DNA from: Xestospongia muta
Taxonomy: Eukaryota > Porifera > Demospongiae > Haplosclerida > Petrosiidae
Assembly (NCBI GenBank): GCA_963693285.1
Contig: OY848927.1
Coordinates: 3,164,501-3,228,500, forward strand
Length of the DNA: 64,000 nt
Direction of reading: 5' to 3'
Numbering within the stretch: position 1 is the stretch's first letter; every line of letters starts with the position of its first letter. Below, piece after piece: positions 1 through 12,239 of this stretch. Made by a program: the position numbers and the translations under genes. The notes beneath the pieces were generated by a model, which was not told the origin of the DNA, searched no databases, and worked only from the letters and a program-made list of their open reading frames with translations.

Positions 1-2279
1 TGAGATGACACTGAAAGAACTGGTACCAGCAACAAGTTATAACATCACAGTCAGAGCCTATCAAGATATACTGGGACCTGCTAGTAATGCAATTAGTGTA
101 CAGACATCATCAGGTATTGTAATGTCTAAACATTTGCTCATTGTCAAGTTTTTTCCAGTTTTTTTATTAATCAATTGGTCATTTGTGTCATCAATTACTG
201 AACTTCAAAACACTCAATATCATATTAATTGTATCACAACTACTGTCAATGTTACTACTGATGTTTACTGGTTAGTGAATGGAGTTATGAAGTACAACTC
301 AATGTATACATTAATTGATTCTGATCTCCTCATATACAACAACACACTACTGGTATATCCTGATCCACTGGAAGTGTCAGTTAATGTTACCTGTATAGCA
401 ATGTATAAAGGAGTGAACTATAGTGACACTGTGATATTACAAGGTATGTAAAATTTAGTTGTTCATCTTAACTAAGTTTACTCTTTTCTAGTTCCCAGTG
501 GTCTTCCATTTAATGTGATGATGTATATTTTAAATGAGACTAGTATCAAAGTCAACCGGACTATATCATCACAGACTAATGGATATGTGATTGTCATTAA
601 CTCTACTACTGGAGTAGGTACCAACAAGATATTATCTACTACAGAAGATGAAGTTCTAATCAATGGACTAACATCGAGTAGATATTATGAGATCAGTGTG
701 TACTCATATAAAGATCTTCCTTCTATTAATGGTACACAAAGATTGTTAAGGTTTGATGGTGAGTTGATATTTTTATAAACACAATGTGACTTTATTTTAT
801 ATTCTAGTTCCTACACCAGTAAATAGTCTCTCAGTGAGTGATGTCTCAACCACTACTATTAGAGTGAACTGGAATACTCCCAGTAGTGAAGATGGTAACT
901 ATGTAACATACTACAACATTTCATATAGTCCTTCATGTCCTGAGTTATTATCAGTTAATGTGACATTGGTCTCTGTTACTCCTCATCAGTTCACTACAAC
1001 ATTCAGTTATACATTTAGAGAATTGTTCAGTGGTATGAACTATACTATCACAGTGAGAGCTGGTAATATATTAGGAGAGTGTAGTCCAGTGATGATATTA
1101 GGTGAAACAGAACCAACAGGTAAATAATACTTTTAATTTTTTATTAGAAACTAAATGCAACTTTAGAACCTATGGGATCGCCAAAGTTGATCATGGTTTT
1201 ATCTGTTAGTTTGACATCAAACAATATCACATGGGAAGAGGTTGATTGTCATCTACGTAATGGTAGAATCATTGAGTATATTGTGATTATTAGTAACAAT
1301 AGTATGACATACAACCTTACCAGTATTGAGAGATATGTCATTGTGAATGATCTAGTATTTGGTAATGTATATAACATGAGTGTAGCTGGTGTGAACTCTA
1401 TTGGAAGAGGTCCCTTCAGTGATCCTGTTGAAGTACAGATTGGAACTGGTAAGGACATTGTCAGTTCTAATTAACAACAATTATATCTTCTACTCAGTTC
1501 CTGGTCCAGTTAGTACACTATCCAGTTTGATGTCTACTACATGGGCTGTTATCTCATGGAGTGTACCTAGTTATATTCCTGTAGATTATCCCATTCTCAC
1601 ATATGAGATAGGGTACACTACTCATCAGTCTAATGGTAGTTGTTCTCCTAGTGATGAGTTTAGTCTAATGATAAAAACTAATACAAGTAGTAGAAATGTG
1701 AATATAAGTGATCTGATAGGTAACAGCTGTTATCTGTTTGGTGTACGTGGTTACACTGTTAATGGTTATGGACTATGGACAGTAATTGGTAATATAACAG
1801 AACAAGAATCAACTATTTTTACTAATGAAAGTAATTGTAGACAATCTAAAATTTATTATTATATAACTTGTATTATTTACAGTCACTTCATCTACCACTA
1901 GTACTATTACTGTACTGGGTGTACTAGTTGGTATACTGTTGATTGTAGTGATAGTTAGTGTTGTTGGGAATATCTTACAGTTCATTTACAACAGACGGTA
2001 TGGATATTATTAATAATGTTAATAAATAATTATTCTTTGTTTAATGCAGACTCAGTGAACTATTCACTGCTACCTCTAAAGTTCAACAACAAACAAACAG
2101 TGGGTATGTTGTCATATTTCTGTTACCTTGTGTTACCTCATACATTGTCGACCTATAGACCTGATGAAGATATTGAAATGAACGTCTGTGAGCCCTACAG
2201 TCTACATCAGTCTAAACCAGCTGATATTTTTGGTGTGTGTCAACCACCAGTAGATACCAGTGTATATGAGTGTATATGA
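1..2279 (+). CDS. Gene A: Ig/FN3 single-pass receptor, 3' part (5' end outside the window)
   Basis: Probable cell-surface recognition receptor without an enzymatic tail. Exons read from splice sites: up to 113, 159-443, 492-758, 808-1119, 1167-1448, 1498-1830, 1883-1997, 2050-2103, 2159-2279. In order they encode the end of an FN3 domain, an Ig-like domain (Cys, W in VYWLVNG, Cys in VTCIAMY), four FN3 domains, a transmembrane exon (GVLVGILLIVVIVSVV) and a tail ending SVYECI. Each extracellular domain is one phase 1-1 exon. The tail exons use phase 2. The closest relative in the window is gene E, with the same exon order. The signal peptide and the Ig domains expected upstream lie outside. The ligand cannot be told from sequence. 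Confidence 0.85.
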
Positions 2280-2923
2280 TATTTTCATAAACAATGGTAC
2301 ATGGAGTTCATCTATGTAGTAGCTAGTTCTATTTCGAAGTTTATTGCATATTTTACTCCTCTATAGACTTTAAATTTTGGTCATTTTTTTGTTACTGTGA
2401 AACAGTTTTCGGACTAATTGATAATGTATTCAAACATTAAATTTTTGTGTAGCTATAAAATTCAGCTGCAATATTCAGATATCAATGTCAAATTTATGAA
2501 ATTATTTAGTCAATAGTAAACTATATTTGTACTGGGATATCATAGTCCCATAACAATGTACGATATATTAATTATAACACTTTACTTCACATTTGATCTT
2601 TTCTCATAACAACCAATTCATGTGTACACATGCTCAGCATGTTTTACACACACACACACACAATAACTGCACTATCCAAATCTTTTGTATCTTCCTACTT
2701 CACTAATAGCTTAGCTATATAGTTTAGTTTCCTACACAAAATGAAATAGGCTAAATTATATCATCTAATTGATTGAAATATTTATTATAGAAATACTCAA
2801 AATATTACCAACTATAACATTGGTAACATTACATTTCTTATATAATAAATTTTGTAATATACTTAAGTTAATTCAGCAGGACAAATAACACTTCATTATA
2901 ATCTAGTTGGCACTGTACATTGT
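2280..2923. other. 3' flank of gene A with an (AC)n tract
   Basis: No coding sequence seen. The stretch is homologous to the flanks after gene E (41994-42640) and after the E-type tail relics (50578-51190, 59351-59950), so it belongs to the receptor repeat unit. An (AC)n microsatellite lies at 2646-2662. The homology stops near 2923, which is the breakpoint with the next duplicated block. Confidence 0.6.
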
Positions 2924-3282
2924 CAGATCCTCATGACAATCTCTCTCTTTCACCATTAAAATTTCAGACTCATCAAAAAACTACTGCTTTACAAGCTATG
3001 CATAAAGCTCTACAGTTAGTAGATGAAGAAACAACTATCCCATATCAAAAATCCTCTACACCAATAAGAAGTGAGGATGAGATGGAGATAGTACCCACGT
3101 CTGGAAGTATGAAACAGTCATTAATTGCTGAAGGAAAACAAGTGGGTTATCAGAAAGTTGGAGGAGTTAGAGGGAGAGGTCAAGTAAAATATACTGCTCC
3201 TTACCTTGGAGCAGAAAACAAAAAGTTAGAAATTATAATATTAAAGATAATGATTGATATCAAATCAATTAATCTTTTATAA
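2924..3282 (+). pseudogene. Unrecognised ORF fragment with an RGRG motif, copy 1
   Basis: An open stretch encoding a hydrophilic, acidic-then-basic peptide that includes HKALQLVDEE, IRSEDEMEI and GGVRGRGQVKYTAP. A second, diverged copy lies at 18236-18570. I do not recognise the family. This copy starts abruptly at the breakpoint with the gene A flank, so it lacks any upstream exon. Against copy 2 it differs by one base in the T-run before its Gln-Thr segment, which shifts the frame at its start. It is probably the 3' exon of a gene carried along by the segmental duplication, non-functional here. Confidence 0.45.
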
Positions 3283-4775
3283 TATTATGTATCTTATTTG
3301 TGTCTATATTGTATATTTATCTCATACACATAATTAAACTTCTCAATCTGAGGACACAAACAATTTAGTAGGTAAAGTAAGGAACAGCAGTCCTCTCTGT
3401 AGTGATGTCTCTACTAACATTAATATTATATCTGAAACATTTTCTTATTACAATCTCTAATTTTAGTTTTTATCTTTTAATTTATTCTACCACAGAGTTA
3501 TGTTTCAAAATAGTCACACACAACTAAAATAATAAAACTATAGTATGTTGACAGTAATTGTATGCCTATATCTTTCTTGTGCATTAATATAATATTGTTC
3601 AATTTTAAAGGAAGATTAATAACACTCCAGCCAGTAGTAGAACTCTGTTTGATACCACATGTCTTAAGATTATGTGCATATAATATTACTACTCGCTAAT
3701 CAAGAGTGTTATTTGATAAAGTATGTACATTAATATTGTATTTTTAGTTTAGTTAATGAATTATTTCTAGAAGGTTCTTTGTTGTGGTACCCTTTTCTTA
3801 AAATGTATTTAAGTTTATGTGTTGCTCTAATATGTGGTTAACTATTTCCTTTGGTTTTGTGATTTTATTTTGACTTTAAAGTGCAAATATTGTATCAGCA
3901 TTCATCTTTTTATAATAAATAAGTATACATTCTCTTGGTTTAAAGGGCCATTAATAACTAAGTCCAGAAAGTAATCTGTGATATAGATAGAATACGGTTA
4001 TATTTACTAAGATATATTGTACTCTTGGCTAGCCAAACTTGGTTCCTGAGCACAACATTCATATATACCTTTTCTTAGAATATTGGAGTATGGTGTTTTA
4101 GGTGTAATGTTGTATTCAGTTGACTGAGGAATCAAGTCTGGCTAACCAAGACTATATACAATTTATCTTAGTTCACAAACATATGTCTACACACATGTTT
4201 AGTGTATTCATTTGGTAAAATGTTAGTCATATAGATGAAGTAGTGCTTTGATGATCAATTGGGATTCATGCATGCAAACCACACTACTGGCCATGCAATT
4301 GTGAAGTTGAGTATATAGTTCAATGTGATTTGATTTTTGATTGTTTTCACACAGTCACCTTTAACTTAGTTGAGAAGACAAATTAAGATCTTTTTCACCT
4401 AACCTTTTAACAATAAACTTCTATTTTGACTGTAGCAATCTTCACATATGGGTTGATAGCCAAGCAGTGCATTTGATGTGATTTCCACTTCATACTAGGT
4501 ACAATTTATATAGAAAAATAAATCATAAGATGTTTTTCCTGCTGACCTCTATTATTCTACTTATGACATTAAGAGGACTGTATTTAAGCTACTGCGAATG
4601 AAGTGAAGGTGGCCGCGAGAAAAAAAAAGCTTTCTTTGCTGGGAGGCGTGGCAGGCTGGATACGAAACTATGAAGTACAATGCGAATTAACACAGTTAAG
4701 TTTCAATATTTGGGTTTAGGGTCTAGGATCTAGGAGTGTGAAGTGGGGGTGTCTGGGCACGACACACAGACCGGT
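3283..4775. repeat. 5' arm of a segmental duplication, upstream of gene B
   Basis: Non-coding, AT-rich. It matches 18571-19767 plus 24138-24901, the same sequence split by a Copia insertion, and in part 34049-34420. Copies 1 and 2 differ by replaced segments (3566-3710 against 18892-19460). A foldback pair lies at 4016-4156. The last 40 bases before the gene B start are conserved in the broken copy at 24860-24901. Confidence 0.75.
4016..4156. repeat. Foldback (inverted repeat) element
   Basis: The left arm near 4020-4050 (core CTAGCCAAACTTGGTTCCT) pairs with a right arm near 4118-4156 (core AGGAATCAAGTCTGGCTAACC). A relative lies at 24140-24290, and another, differently spaced pair at 19240-19390. 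It looks like a small MITE-like hairpin family; I saw no transposase. Confidence 0.5.
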
Positions 4776-7700
4776 ATGGGTCGTGCTCTCCTGTTCAGTC
4801 TTTTTTTCCTATTCTATTTGACTTTGATTGTAAAATCTTCGTCACAAGAAGTATACCGGTTCGATGGACAGTCTCTGAGAAATCTACTTGTTCTTAACAA
4901 TGATGCAGTGATTGTTGGCTCCAATACTCACCTGTATAAATTGGGGTCCACGTTGATTGAGGAGATATCTCTTCATCTATCAGAAGTTAATCAGCTCTTG
5001 CTACAAATCGACAATACTAATCTAACAGAAGATATTCTCTCTTGTCAAGAAAGTAGATGTCTTCTCATTGGCTCTCAGACTCTGTCAAACTCAAATGTTA
5101 CAAATCCATCTTTGACCTCAGTACTATTTCCAGGCCAAGAGGATCTCTCTGCTATATTCACTGGAAATCTTGAATTTTTTGTAGCAAGAGAGAGTGGAGA
5201 GAGTAGTCTGACTAGTTCATCCATAACTAAATTTAGATATTCAACTGTGTCAAATCTCCAACTTGTCATAGTTGGTGAACAGAGAGAAGCTAATTCTTTC
5301 ACTAACAGAGATTTTCTAACAAACTTTCATTACAATGGTTTTGTGTACTACGTGTTTATTTTAAGTGGAGCAAGTATACGTGTTGGACGAGTTTGTATTT
5401 CAGATCCTGGACTAGAAGATATTGGTGAACGTGTCCTAACAACTTACATGGAGGCAAAGCTAGAATGTCTTGGGATCTCCAATTCAGCCAAGTCTGTGGC
5501 AACGTTTTTGGAGTACAATGGTCATCCTATAATATTGATCAGTGGTCCAGGCATTGGAAGCAATATAATTTGTTCTTTTAATGTCACTTTGATTGATCAA
5601 GCAATGGATGAGAAACTTGACAACTGTAAAAATGGTATGGGGCAATTTAACTTGAAAAGAAATAGTAGAACTTCATGTCCAACTGGTTTGAGTAATTCCC
5701 AAAAACAAGTAAGTATAAAGTTGTGAATAAAATAATGATCAATGCAATAATTATGATGTCTTTCTTAGAAAATAAAATCTTGTGACAGACCACCATCATT
5801 TAGTGTTCCATTGGAAGTTGAGACATCTATATCAGGTTCAAATATCAAAACTTTCAGTTCATCAACTACATTTCAAACTATAAATGCTATTTCTTATGAC
5901 AATGTTGTATATATTTTTGTTGGAAACAATGATGGAACAATTGAACAGGTAATCAAATGTTACAATAATAATGTCTCAATAATTATCTATAGTTTTATTT
6001 TTCTACTCCAACTGGCAATTCTCTAAATCATGTTCGAACTATTGACTTAAATGGAACAGCAGCAGTTGATGAGATTCATTTTTCACAAGATGTACTGTAT
6101 TCTCTCACATCTAATGCAGTAAGAACCATTCATTATTACACATGATATCTATTGCCATAATAGACAAGCAGTAATAACAACAATAACAATTGTATGAAAT
6201 AATTAGTCCCATGCTGATTTATTTTATTGCTCATAAAACAATTAAAGGCCATGCAATTTAAGTCAATAAGTTTTGTTCCTTATGTAGTAGTTTAACACAT
6301 AGTTGTATAAAAACTCACCAGAAAAAATTATTTGTGAATGGAGCTTATAAAGTTTAGAGTATGTGTAACTAATGAAGCACTCGAATGTACTTAGGGTACT
6401 TTATAATGTATGTCTGTTTATAGGTGATAGGTTTAAAGATAAAGGAATGTGTTAATACTACTAGTTGTAATGTATGTCTATTTATAGGTGATAGGTTTAA
6501 AGATAAAGGAATGTGTTAATACTACTAGTTGTAATGTATGTCTGTTTATAGGTGATAGGTTTAAAGATAAAGGAATGTGTTAATACTACTAGTTGTAATG
6601 TATGTCTGTTTATAGGTGATAGGTTTAAAGATAAAGGAATGTGTTAATACTACTAGTTGTAATGTATGTCTGTTTATAGGTGATAGGTTTAAAGATAAAG
6701 GAATGTGTTAATACTACTAGTTGTAACGAGTGTCTGGATAATATTAATCTGCTGTGTGGGTGGTGTGTAGTTGAGGGTAAATGTTCTCAAAGGTCTTTCT
6801 GTCAGGACAGTGATATATCAGGACGATTTTTGACACAGAACAGTGACAGTTGTATTAGTACTGTCACTATTGATCCACCTCAGTTTTATCCATCAATGCC
6901 ATACCAGGTATTGTGTTATATTAGAAATAGGTTTCCTCAATGCTCTCTCTATCTCTAGATCAAAATAACCTTCTCTCCTGCTGGTCCTCCTCCTAAGTTA
7001 TCAGGAGAGGAGTATTTCTGTGTATTTAATAACATATCTCTAAATATTGAGATATTAAGTCCATTACAAGTAAATGGTACTAGTGCCACTTGTCAAGTAG
7101 ATAATGTCATATCTCAAGTCACTGATATCCAACTAGGTAAAGTACATCATTGATTACTAACTATCTTTTAATGTTCCTTTTTTTTAGTTACTAACTTTAG
7201 TATCTACAGTAATCATACTGGAGTAAAGTTCTTCATACATACTGACCATTACATCTTCTATGACTGTTCTGCTTTTACAAAGTAAATCTTTATGTTCCTA
7301 TAAGGAACAATAATAAAACAAGATGTTAATTTATATCTAATAATTATAGTGACTAATATATGGCTAATGGTTACAACTTTGCCTTGACATATCACAAACT
7401 TTTATGTATTCATATATTGTATTGCTTGTGCATTGTAGATTGGAAGTATATTAATTCAATTATAGTGTAGTAGTAATTGTTAGTCTTTTATTGTATGGTT
7501 TATAATATATAATAATTGAATTAATGGAAGACTGTAGAAATGACTAGTAGTCACGCATACCTACTGAATATAGCATATCAATCACTACACATATTTATTA
7601 TATTAATATATTAATATTCCCAATATATATGTGTAGATGAATTATCTCATTGATGTCAGGGTTTGGATCAATTACATGAGAATGATTACAATTACATAGT

Positions 7701-10700
7701 AATTATGCAAGGTGATTACAATTACAATTATAGCAAAAAAAATGTTACGATTACGATTATGATTAAACCACATCGTTAAATAATTTACCATTACATTGGA
7801 TAAAGATAGTTTTTCAAACGGTTCATTAGATAAATGGAATCTGTCTGGATGGAAAACCTTGCCAGCTATAGAAAAAAAGGCATTCCATAGGTGGCTAGTG
7901 GTGCAAATATACAATTTGATTAAATGCCTTAGTTTATATTAAGGTTTCCTTGTTTTTTCTCTTTTCATTTCAGATGTAGTCCTTGTGTCTCAACAGATGG
8001 TATATGTGGGTGGTGTCAGTTAGATTTTACATGTACTGGAGATAACTCTACTTGTACTGGAGGAGATGATAACTGGATAAGAGTAAGACCCTATAATATA
8101 AAGTATAATTACTACTGGCTCAATTTATCACAGATAACTGGTAAGGAGAATTCCACTGTTCTCTGTCCTCTCCTACAACCTTCCTTATATGGTAATAGCT
8201 ATAGTCAACCAGTTGGTGTGAGTAAGAACCTACAATTAAGAACTCTTAATACTATGGTAAGTATATCATATATGCACAGTATTTATAAATAATGCAAAAA
8301 TAACCTATGGTATACACATATACCATAAATCTTTGATATGCTAATGAGAAAAATATTCTCTCTCTCTCTCTCTCTCGATTCAGACTAGTGGTATAATATA
8401 CCAATGTTTATTTGGTAACATGGTTCGAACTGGTATACAAACTAGTGACAATATTATTACATGTAATATACCCAGTGGTCAGGAGGTAAGTATATTGTAT
8501 TATTAGGAGATAAGTCATTATATTATATAGTTGTCATTTAATGGAGGTCATACTCAGACTCAGACACATGCTTTCATTCTCAGACAGATCTCTAATACCA
8601 AAACCTATGACATAGAGACTACTATTGGACACACTCTTAATGGTATGTCTAATATATAAAGTAAACTGCTAAATATTCTCTCTCATATATAGTGGTCCTA
8701 TACAATTGTCCTACACTGGCTAATGGTTGTTCTTCATGTCTAGCTCAGAACATTAACACTGGATTTGACTGTAATTGGTGTAATAGTAATATGTGTAGTG
8801 AGAGGAGTGTGTGTACTAATAATATAGTCACAATGAGTGGAGACTGTCCTAATCCTGTCATTACTAACTTTACTCCCACAAGTGGTCCTCCTCAAGGAAG
8901 AACACAAGTTACCATATATGGTAGTAATTTGGGTACCCAGTCCTCAAAGCTCCTCTTTATCTTCCTCGGCAGTAGGACATGTACCTCTAACTCACATCTG
9001 TATATACCTGGAAAGAGGATAGTATGTACTATTACTCCTGATGACAATAATACTGTAACCAGAAATGTAATTATAACTGTGATAGTGAATACGACTGCAC
9101 CTCAACTTAAGACAGCTGTCAGTAGTACCCAGTTCCAATTCCTGACCCCTTTTATTCAGTCAGTGAGTCCTATGTTTGGTCCAGCTAGTGGAGGTACTCT
9201 AGTGAGAGTAGAAGGAACTAACCTGAACATTAGTAACAAAGAAGAGACCAAAGTGATCATGAGAGAGTCCTCATCAATTAAGAGGAGGAAGAGGAGCAGT
9301 CACTGTCCTGATATTGAGTGCAATATTATGTGAGTGTTAATGACTTGCTATAGTACACACTAGTGTCATATAAGATTGGTTCTCTTCTCAGGAACATTAA
9401 CTCAAGTCAAATCCAATGTACTTCAGCTAATGTTTCTTCTATTAATTGTACCAGGACTATAATAGTGTCAGTAAATGAAGCAGAGTTTAGTAATTCAGCA
9501 GTGACATATCTTTATAAACCAGATCCCACATTTAGTTCACTGAGTCCTCAAATAACTATACCAGCGTAAGTAAAGTACATTATGAGACTAAGTGATGTGT
9601 TGTCTGTTATATAGTGGAGGTATCAAATTAAACTTTACTGGTACTAATGTAGATATAATCCAGTCTCCTATGATACATGTCACTGACTCTAGATTTCCTA
9701 CTACCACTGAGGTATGACCAATATACTAGTTTAATGTGATGATCTGACTTCTCTCTGTTATAGCAATGTGTTAATGTTAGTAGTACTAAGCTACAATGTA
9801 TAGCTCCTCCTATTAGTGGAGTTAATGTCACTAGTGCCATTGATACTATAGTGACTTATACATTGATACTAGATGGAGTTACTTCACCAGACAGTAGTCA
9901 GTCTGAGTTTAGACTTACTCTCAAACCAAATCCTATTTTCAATGGAATTGATTCTAATGATCGTAATGTGGATTTAGGAGATAGTTCACAGACTATTAGG
10001 ATAAGAGTCAGTGTCTCCACTTAATGTAGTTATACAATTTATCACATTTGTTTATAGGGAAGTAATATTCAATCTGTGATTAGTTCAGAAATAAATGTGA
10101 AAGTTGGTTCTGAAGAATGTAGAATTGAATCTCTATCAAATAAAGTATGAATCATGTAATATGTATTGATATCAAGTGATATATGTCTCAGGTCATAGTG
10201 TGTATACCACCAGTTAAATATCAGTATACAGTTATAATTGTTACTGTAAGTATATGTATCTCATATTTCCTATTGTTGATTTTCACTTTGTGTTCAGGTT
10301 CAAGTTGGTAGTTATTTAAAATTTCCTAGTAATTCTACTGATATTACCAATTGGACTCTTATTTATGGTACACAAGATAGTTCTCCAATTAGTGGTGCAG
10401 TAGTTGGTGGTATTATTGGAGCAGTAATAATAATAATTGCTATAATTTTATTAATAGTTATTATTGTTATAGTGATATTGTGGTATCAAAATAAAATGAA
10501 GCAAGGAAAATATACTGCTACTAAGTGAGAAACAATGAAATTTGCAATTAGTTATTTCATCTGTTATTATAGAGCTATTGGAGGAAATGAAATAGTTAAA
10601 ATATCTCCTAACATAGTGTATCAGGACAGTACTGGTGTTGTACCTTCTCAATTCAACCCAGCCTATATCACAACCAATGGTATACATACATATGAGGAGC

Positions 10701-10804
10701 TACCTTACTCAACTGGACTGGATGTAAACAATGAACCTCCTCCTCTACCACCAGATAGACTACCAGAGACAGTTACAACTGATGATGATGATGACTATAT
10801 ATAA
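4776..10804 (+). CDS. Gene B: plexin-like Sema-PSI-IPT receptor with a short tail, 1311 aa
   Basis: Exons: 4776-5708, 5769-5948, 5993-6118, 6680-6907, 6959-7136, 7188-7281, 7974-8082, 8134-8256, 8384-8485, 8531-8642, 8693-9329, 9392-9565, 9615-9711, 9764-10006, 10058-10144, 10192-10245, 10298-10524, 10573-10804. The start is the ATG before a clear signal peptide (LLFSLFFLFYLTLIV). Domain order is Sema-like (residues about 25-413), PSI1 (420-460, LCGWCVVEGKC), IPT, PSI2 (GICGWC), IPT, PSI3 (FDCNWC), then IPTs (PTSGPPQGRTQVTIYG, SPMFGPASGGTLV). TM is near 1191-1222. That is the plexin ectodomain order, but the tail is only about 89 aa and has no RasGAP-like domain. It carries an SH3-type motif (PPPLPPDRLP) and ends DDDYI. 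A furin-type KRRKR lies at 925-929. The large intron 7282-7973 holds an hAT scrap. Ligand unknown. Confidence 0.85.
6404..6728 (+). repeat. 64-bp tandem repeat over a splice acceptor of gene B
   Basis: The sequence GTGATAGGTTTAAAGATAAA starts at 6424, 6488, 6552, 6616 and 6680, an exact 64-bp period. Each unit contains the intron end (TGTTTATAG or TATTTATAG) plus about 45 bases of the PSI1 exon. Only the last unit runs on into a complete PSI exon. Gene C has a single copy (27609-27670), so the expansion is specific to B. The period is not a multiple of three, so use of an earlier acceptor would shift the frame. Confidence 0.92.
7672..7920 (-). pseudogene. hAT transposase C-terminal fragment in a gene B intron
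   Basis: Read on the minus strand, about 7780-7914 encodes TTSHLWNAFFSIAGKVFHPD, followed by residues like RFHLSNEPFEKLSL. This resembles the hAT-family dimerisation region (pattern FSxAGxVxxxxRxxLxxxxFExL). It is flanked on the left by degenerate GATTAC-type repeats (7675-7770). The same scrap sits in the matching intron of gene C (28780-28912), so it predates the duplication. No full transposase or ends seen. Confidence 0.6.
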
Positions 10805-11127
10805 GACATTAAATAATATACTGACAGCATATATTTGTTAGTACTTATGCTAAACAAAACATACGTGTGTTGCTTTTGTAGTCTTTGATCAAGCAAAAAT
10901 GACAAATAGGTCAATGCCAATTTGCCTTGTATTTGAATGAATACAATTAATTTTATTATATGTCACAAAAAAAGAAAGGAATAAAGAAGGAAAGTAAAAA
11001 GAAGAAAGGACATTATGCCATCCCTACATAGACAGTGCTACCACCAGCCTGATAAATAATAAATTTGTAATGTAAGAAGTCACTACTTTCTGTAATGATA
11101 GTCTTTGGTATTTATATAACAATTATT
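10805..11127. other. 3' flank of gene B
   Basis: Non-coding. A possible poly(A) signal AATAAA lies at about 10981. The stretch is nearly identical to the flank after gene C (31798-32127) and runs into the BEL element in both places, so the BEL insertion predates the duplication. Confidence 0.55.
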
Positions 11128-11466
11128 TCAAGTTTTTTCTTGTGTTGAGTCGGGTGTACAATCAGCAGAATTGTTCAGCTCCTCATCAATAGTGCCTACT
11201 TCTAATTGATACAAGTGTTGAATTGGTCGTTGTATTATCATTGTTCGGTCCTTCTTAGATAGTACCCGCACATGAGCATCTCTTATGTTCCCATCTGTTC
11301 CTTCAATGGTACTTACAATCATACCCAACCTCCAGAGCCTTCTGGGCTGGTTCTCATCATACACGGTGGTGACCACTTCTCCTTCCTTAACAGTAGTATT
11401 CACACCTTGAATGAGTTGGTTGGTGTGGTGAAACTCTCTCAATTCAACCAAATACTCTGCCTCCAT
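11128..11466 (-). pseudogene. BEL copy 1: C-terminal DUF5641-like domain
   Basis: Encodes RLWRLGMIVSTIEGTDGNIR and VRVLSKKDRTMIIQRPIQHL, the pattern of the domain that follows the integrase in BEL/Pao polyproteins (WxLGxI, DGxxRxxxV, RPIxxLxxLE). It ends at the polyprotein stop at 11128. The join to the integrase needs a frame change near 11450-11520. Confidence 0.75.
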
Positions 11467-12170
11467 CGTCTCCAGAATCTCTCAGAAACCATAGCTTCGT
11501 TCTATGTGTGAGTGAACTAGCTGATTCTTGGTAGTCGGGATTAATATCCCTTGGAGGATCTGGTAAGGATAAAACTCTATAACCAATTAAGAGGTGGGAG
11601 GGTGTCAGTGGTTCATCTAGGTCATCACTTGAAATGTATGACAGTGGTCTTGAGTTAAGAACTCCTTCAGTTTCGACCACAAGTGTTAGTAGTTCATCAT
11701 AAATGAGAGCTGCTCTTCCTAGTGTCTTTTTGAGACAACGTTTATCAGACTTGATCAGTCTCTTGAAAATGGCTCCCCACCGGGGGCCTTCTTTCAGTTG
11801 AGTGACCACTCTAATTGGAGATTGGAGAAATGTTTCTTGATCACAGGATCAGTGAATAAGCCATGAATAGTCTTAGAGGCTGACTTAAATGTCTTGCCAT
11901 TATCAGATATCATCTTAGCTGGTACTCCAAGACGAGAGGTGAAATGCTTGATACTTCTCAGAAAGGTGAGTGTATTGAGACCAGGTACCAGGTCAAGATG
12001 AATAGCTCTAGTGACTGCACAAGTGTACAGACACAACCATGCCTTGAGTCCTTCCATTTGGGGAGAGGATTTGACATAAAGTGGACCTGCAATATCCACT
12101 CCAGTAAACTGGAACGGTCTCAATCATTTCACACGATACTTTGGTAATGGAGGAGGTGCACCCTGATACG
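11444..12170 (-). pseudogene. BEL copy 1: integrase core
   Basis: Two overlapping frames together cover the DDE integrase: 11794-12123 (FTGVDIAGPLYVKSSPQ, CAVTRAIHLDLV, KMISDNGKTFKSA) and 11444-11809 (GPRWGAIFKRLIKSDK, GVLNSRPLSYISSD, LTPSHLLIGYR). The frame is lost near 11800. The upstream zinc-binding part near 12170-12420 is broken by several stops. Confidence 0.8.
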
Positions 12171-12239
12171 GTCTTCCTTCTGACTTACGACAGATCACAC
12201 ATTTGTGGATAATATGGCAAACAAACTGTCTCCCCCGTA

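Noticed and set aside
478..663. Minus-strand frames opposite receptor exons (also near 1249, 35691, 40180, 47928 and 56695)
   Set aside because: They mirror conserved FN3 exons and recur only because the exons recur. They have no start context or splice structure.
4743..4775. Extension of gene B upstream of 4776
   Set aside because: The frame is open but has no ATG there. The ATG at 4776 directly precedes the signal peptide.
6404..6728. Regular 64-bp repeats as a CRISPR array
   Set aside because: Units are almost identical throughout with no variable spacers, and they carry a splice site plus exon start of a eukaryotic gene.
10930..11130. 3' LTR of BEL copy 1
   Set aside because: I found no sequence matching the presumed 5' LTR edge at 17166. 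The similarity to 31920-32130 is explained by the segmental duplication.
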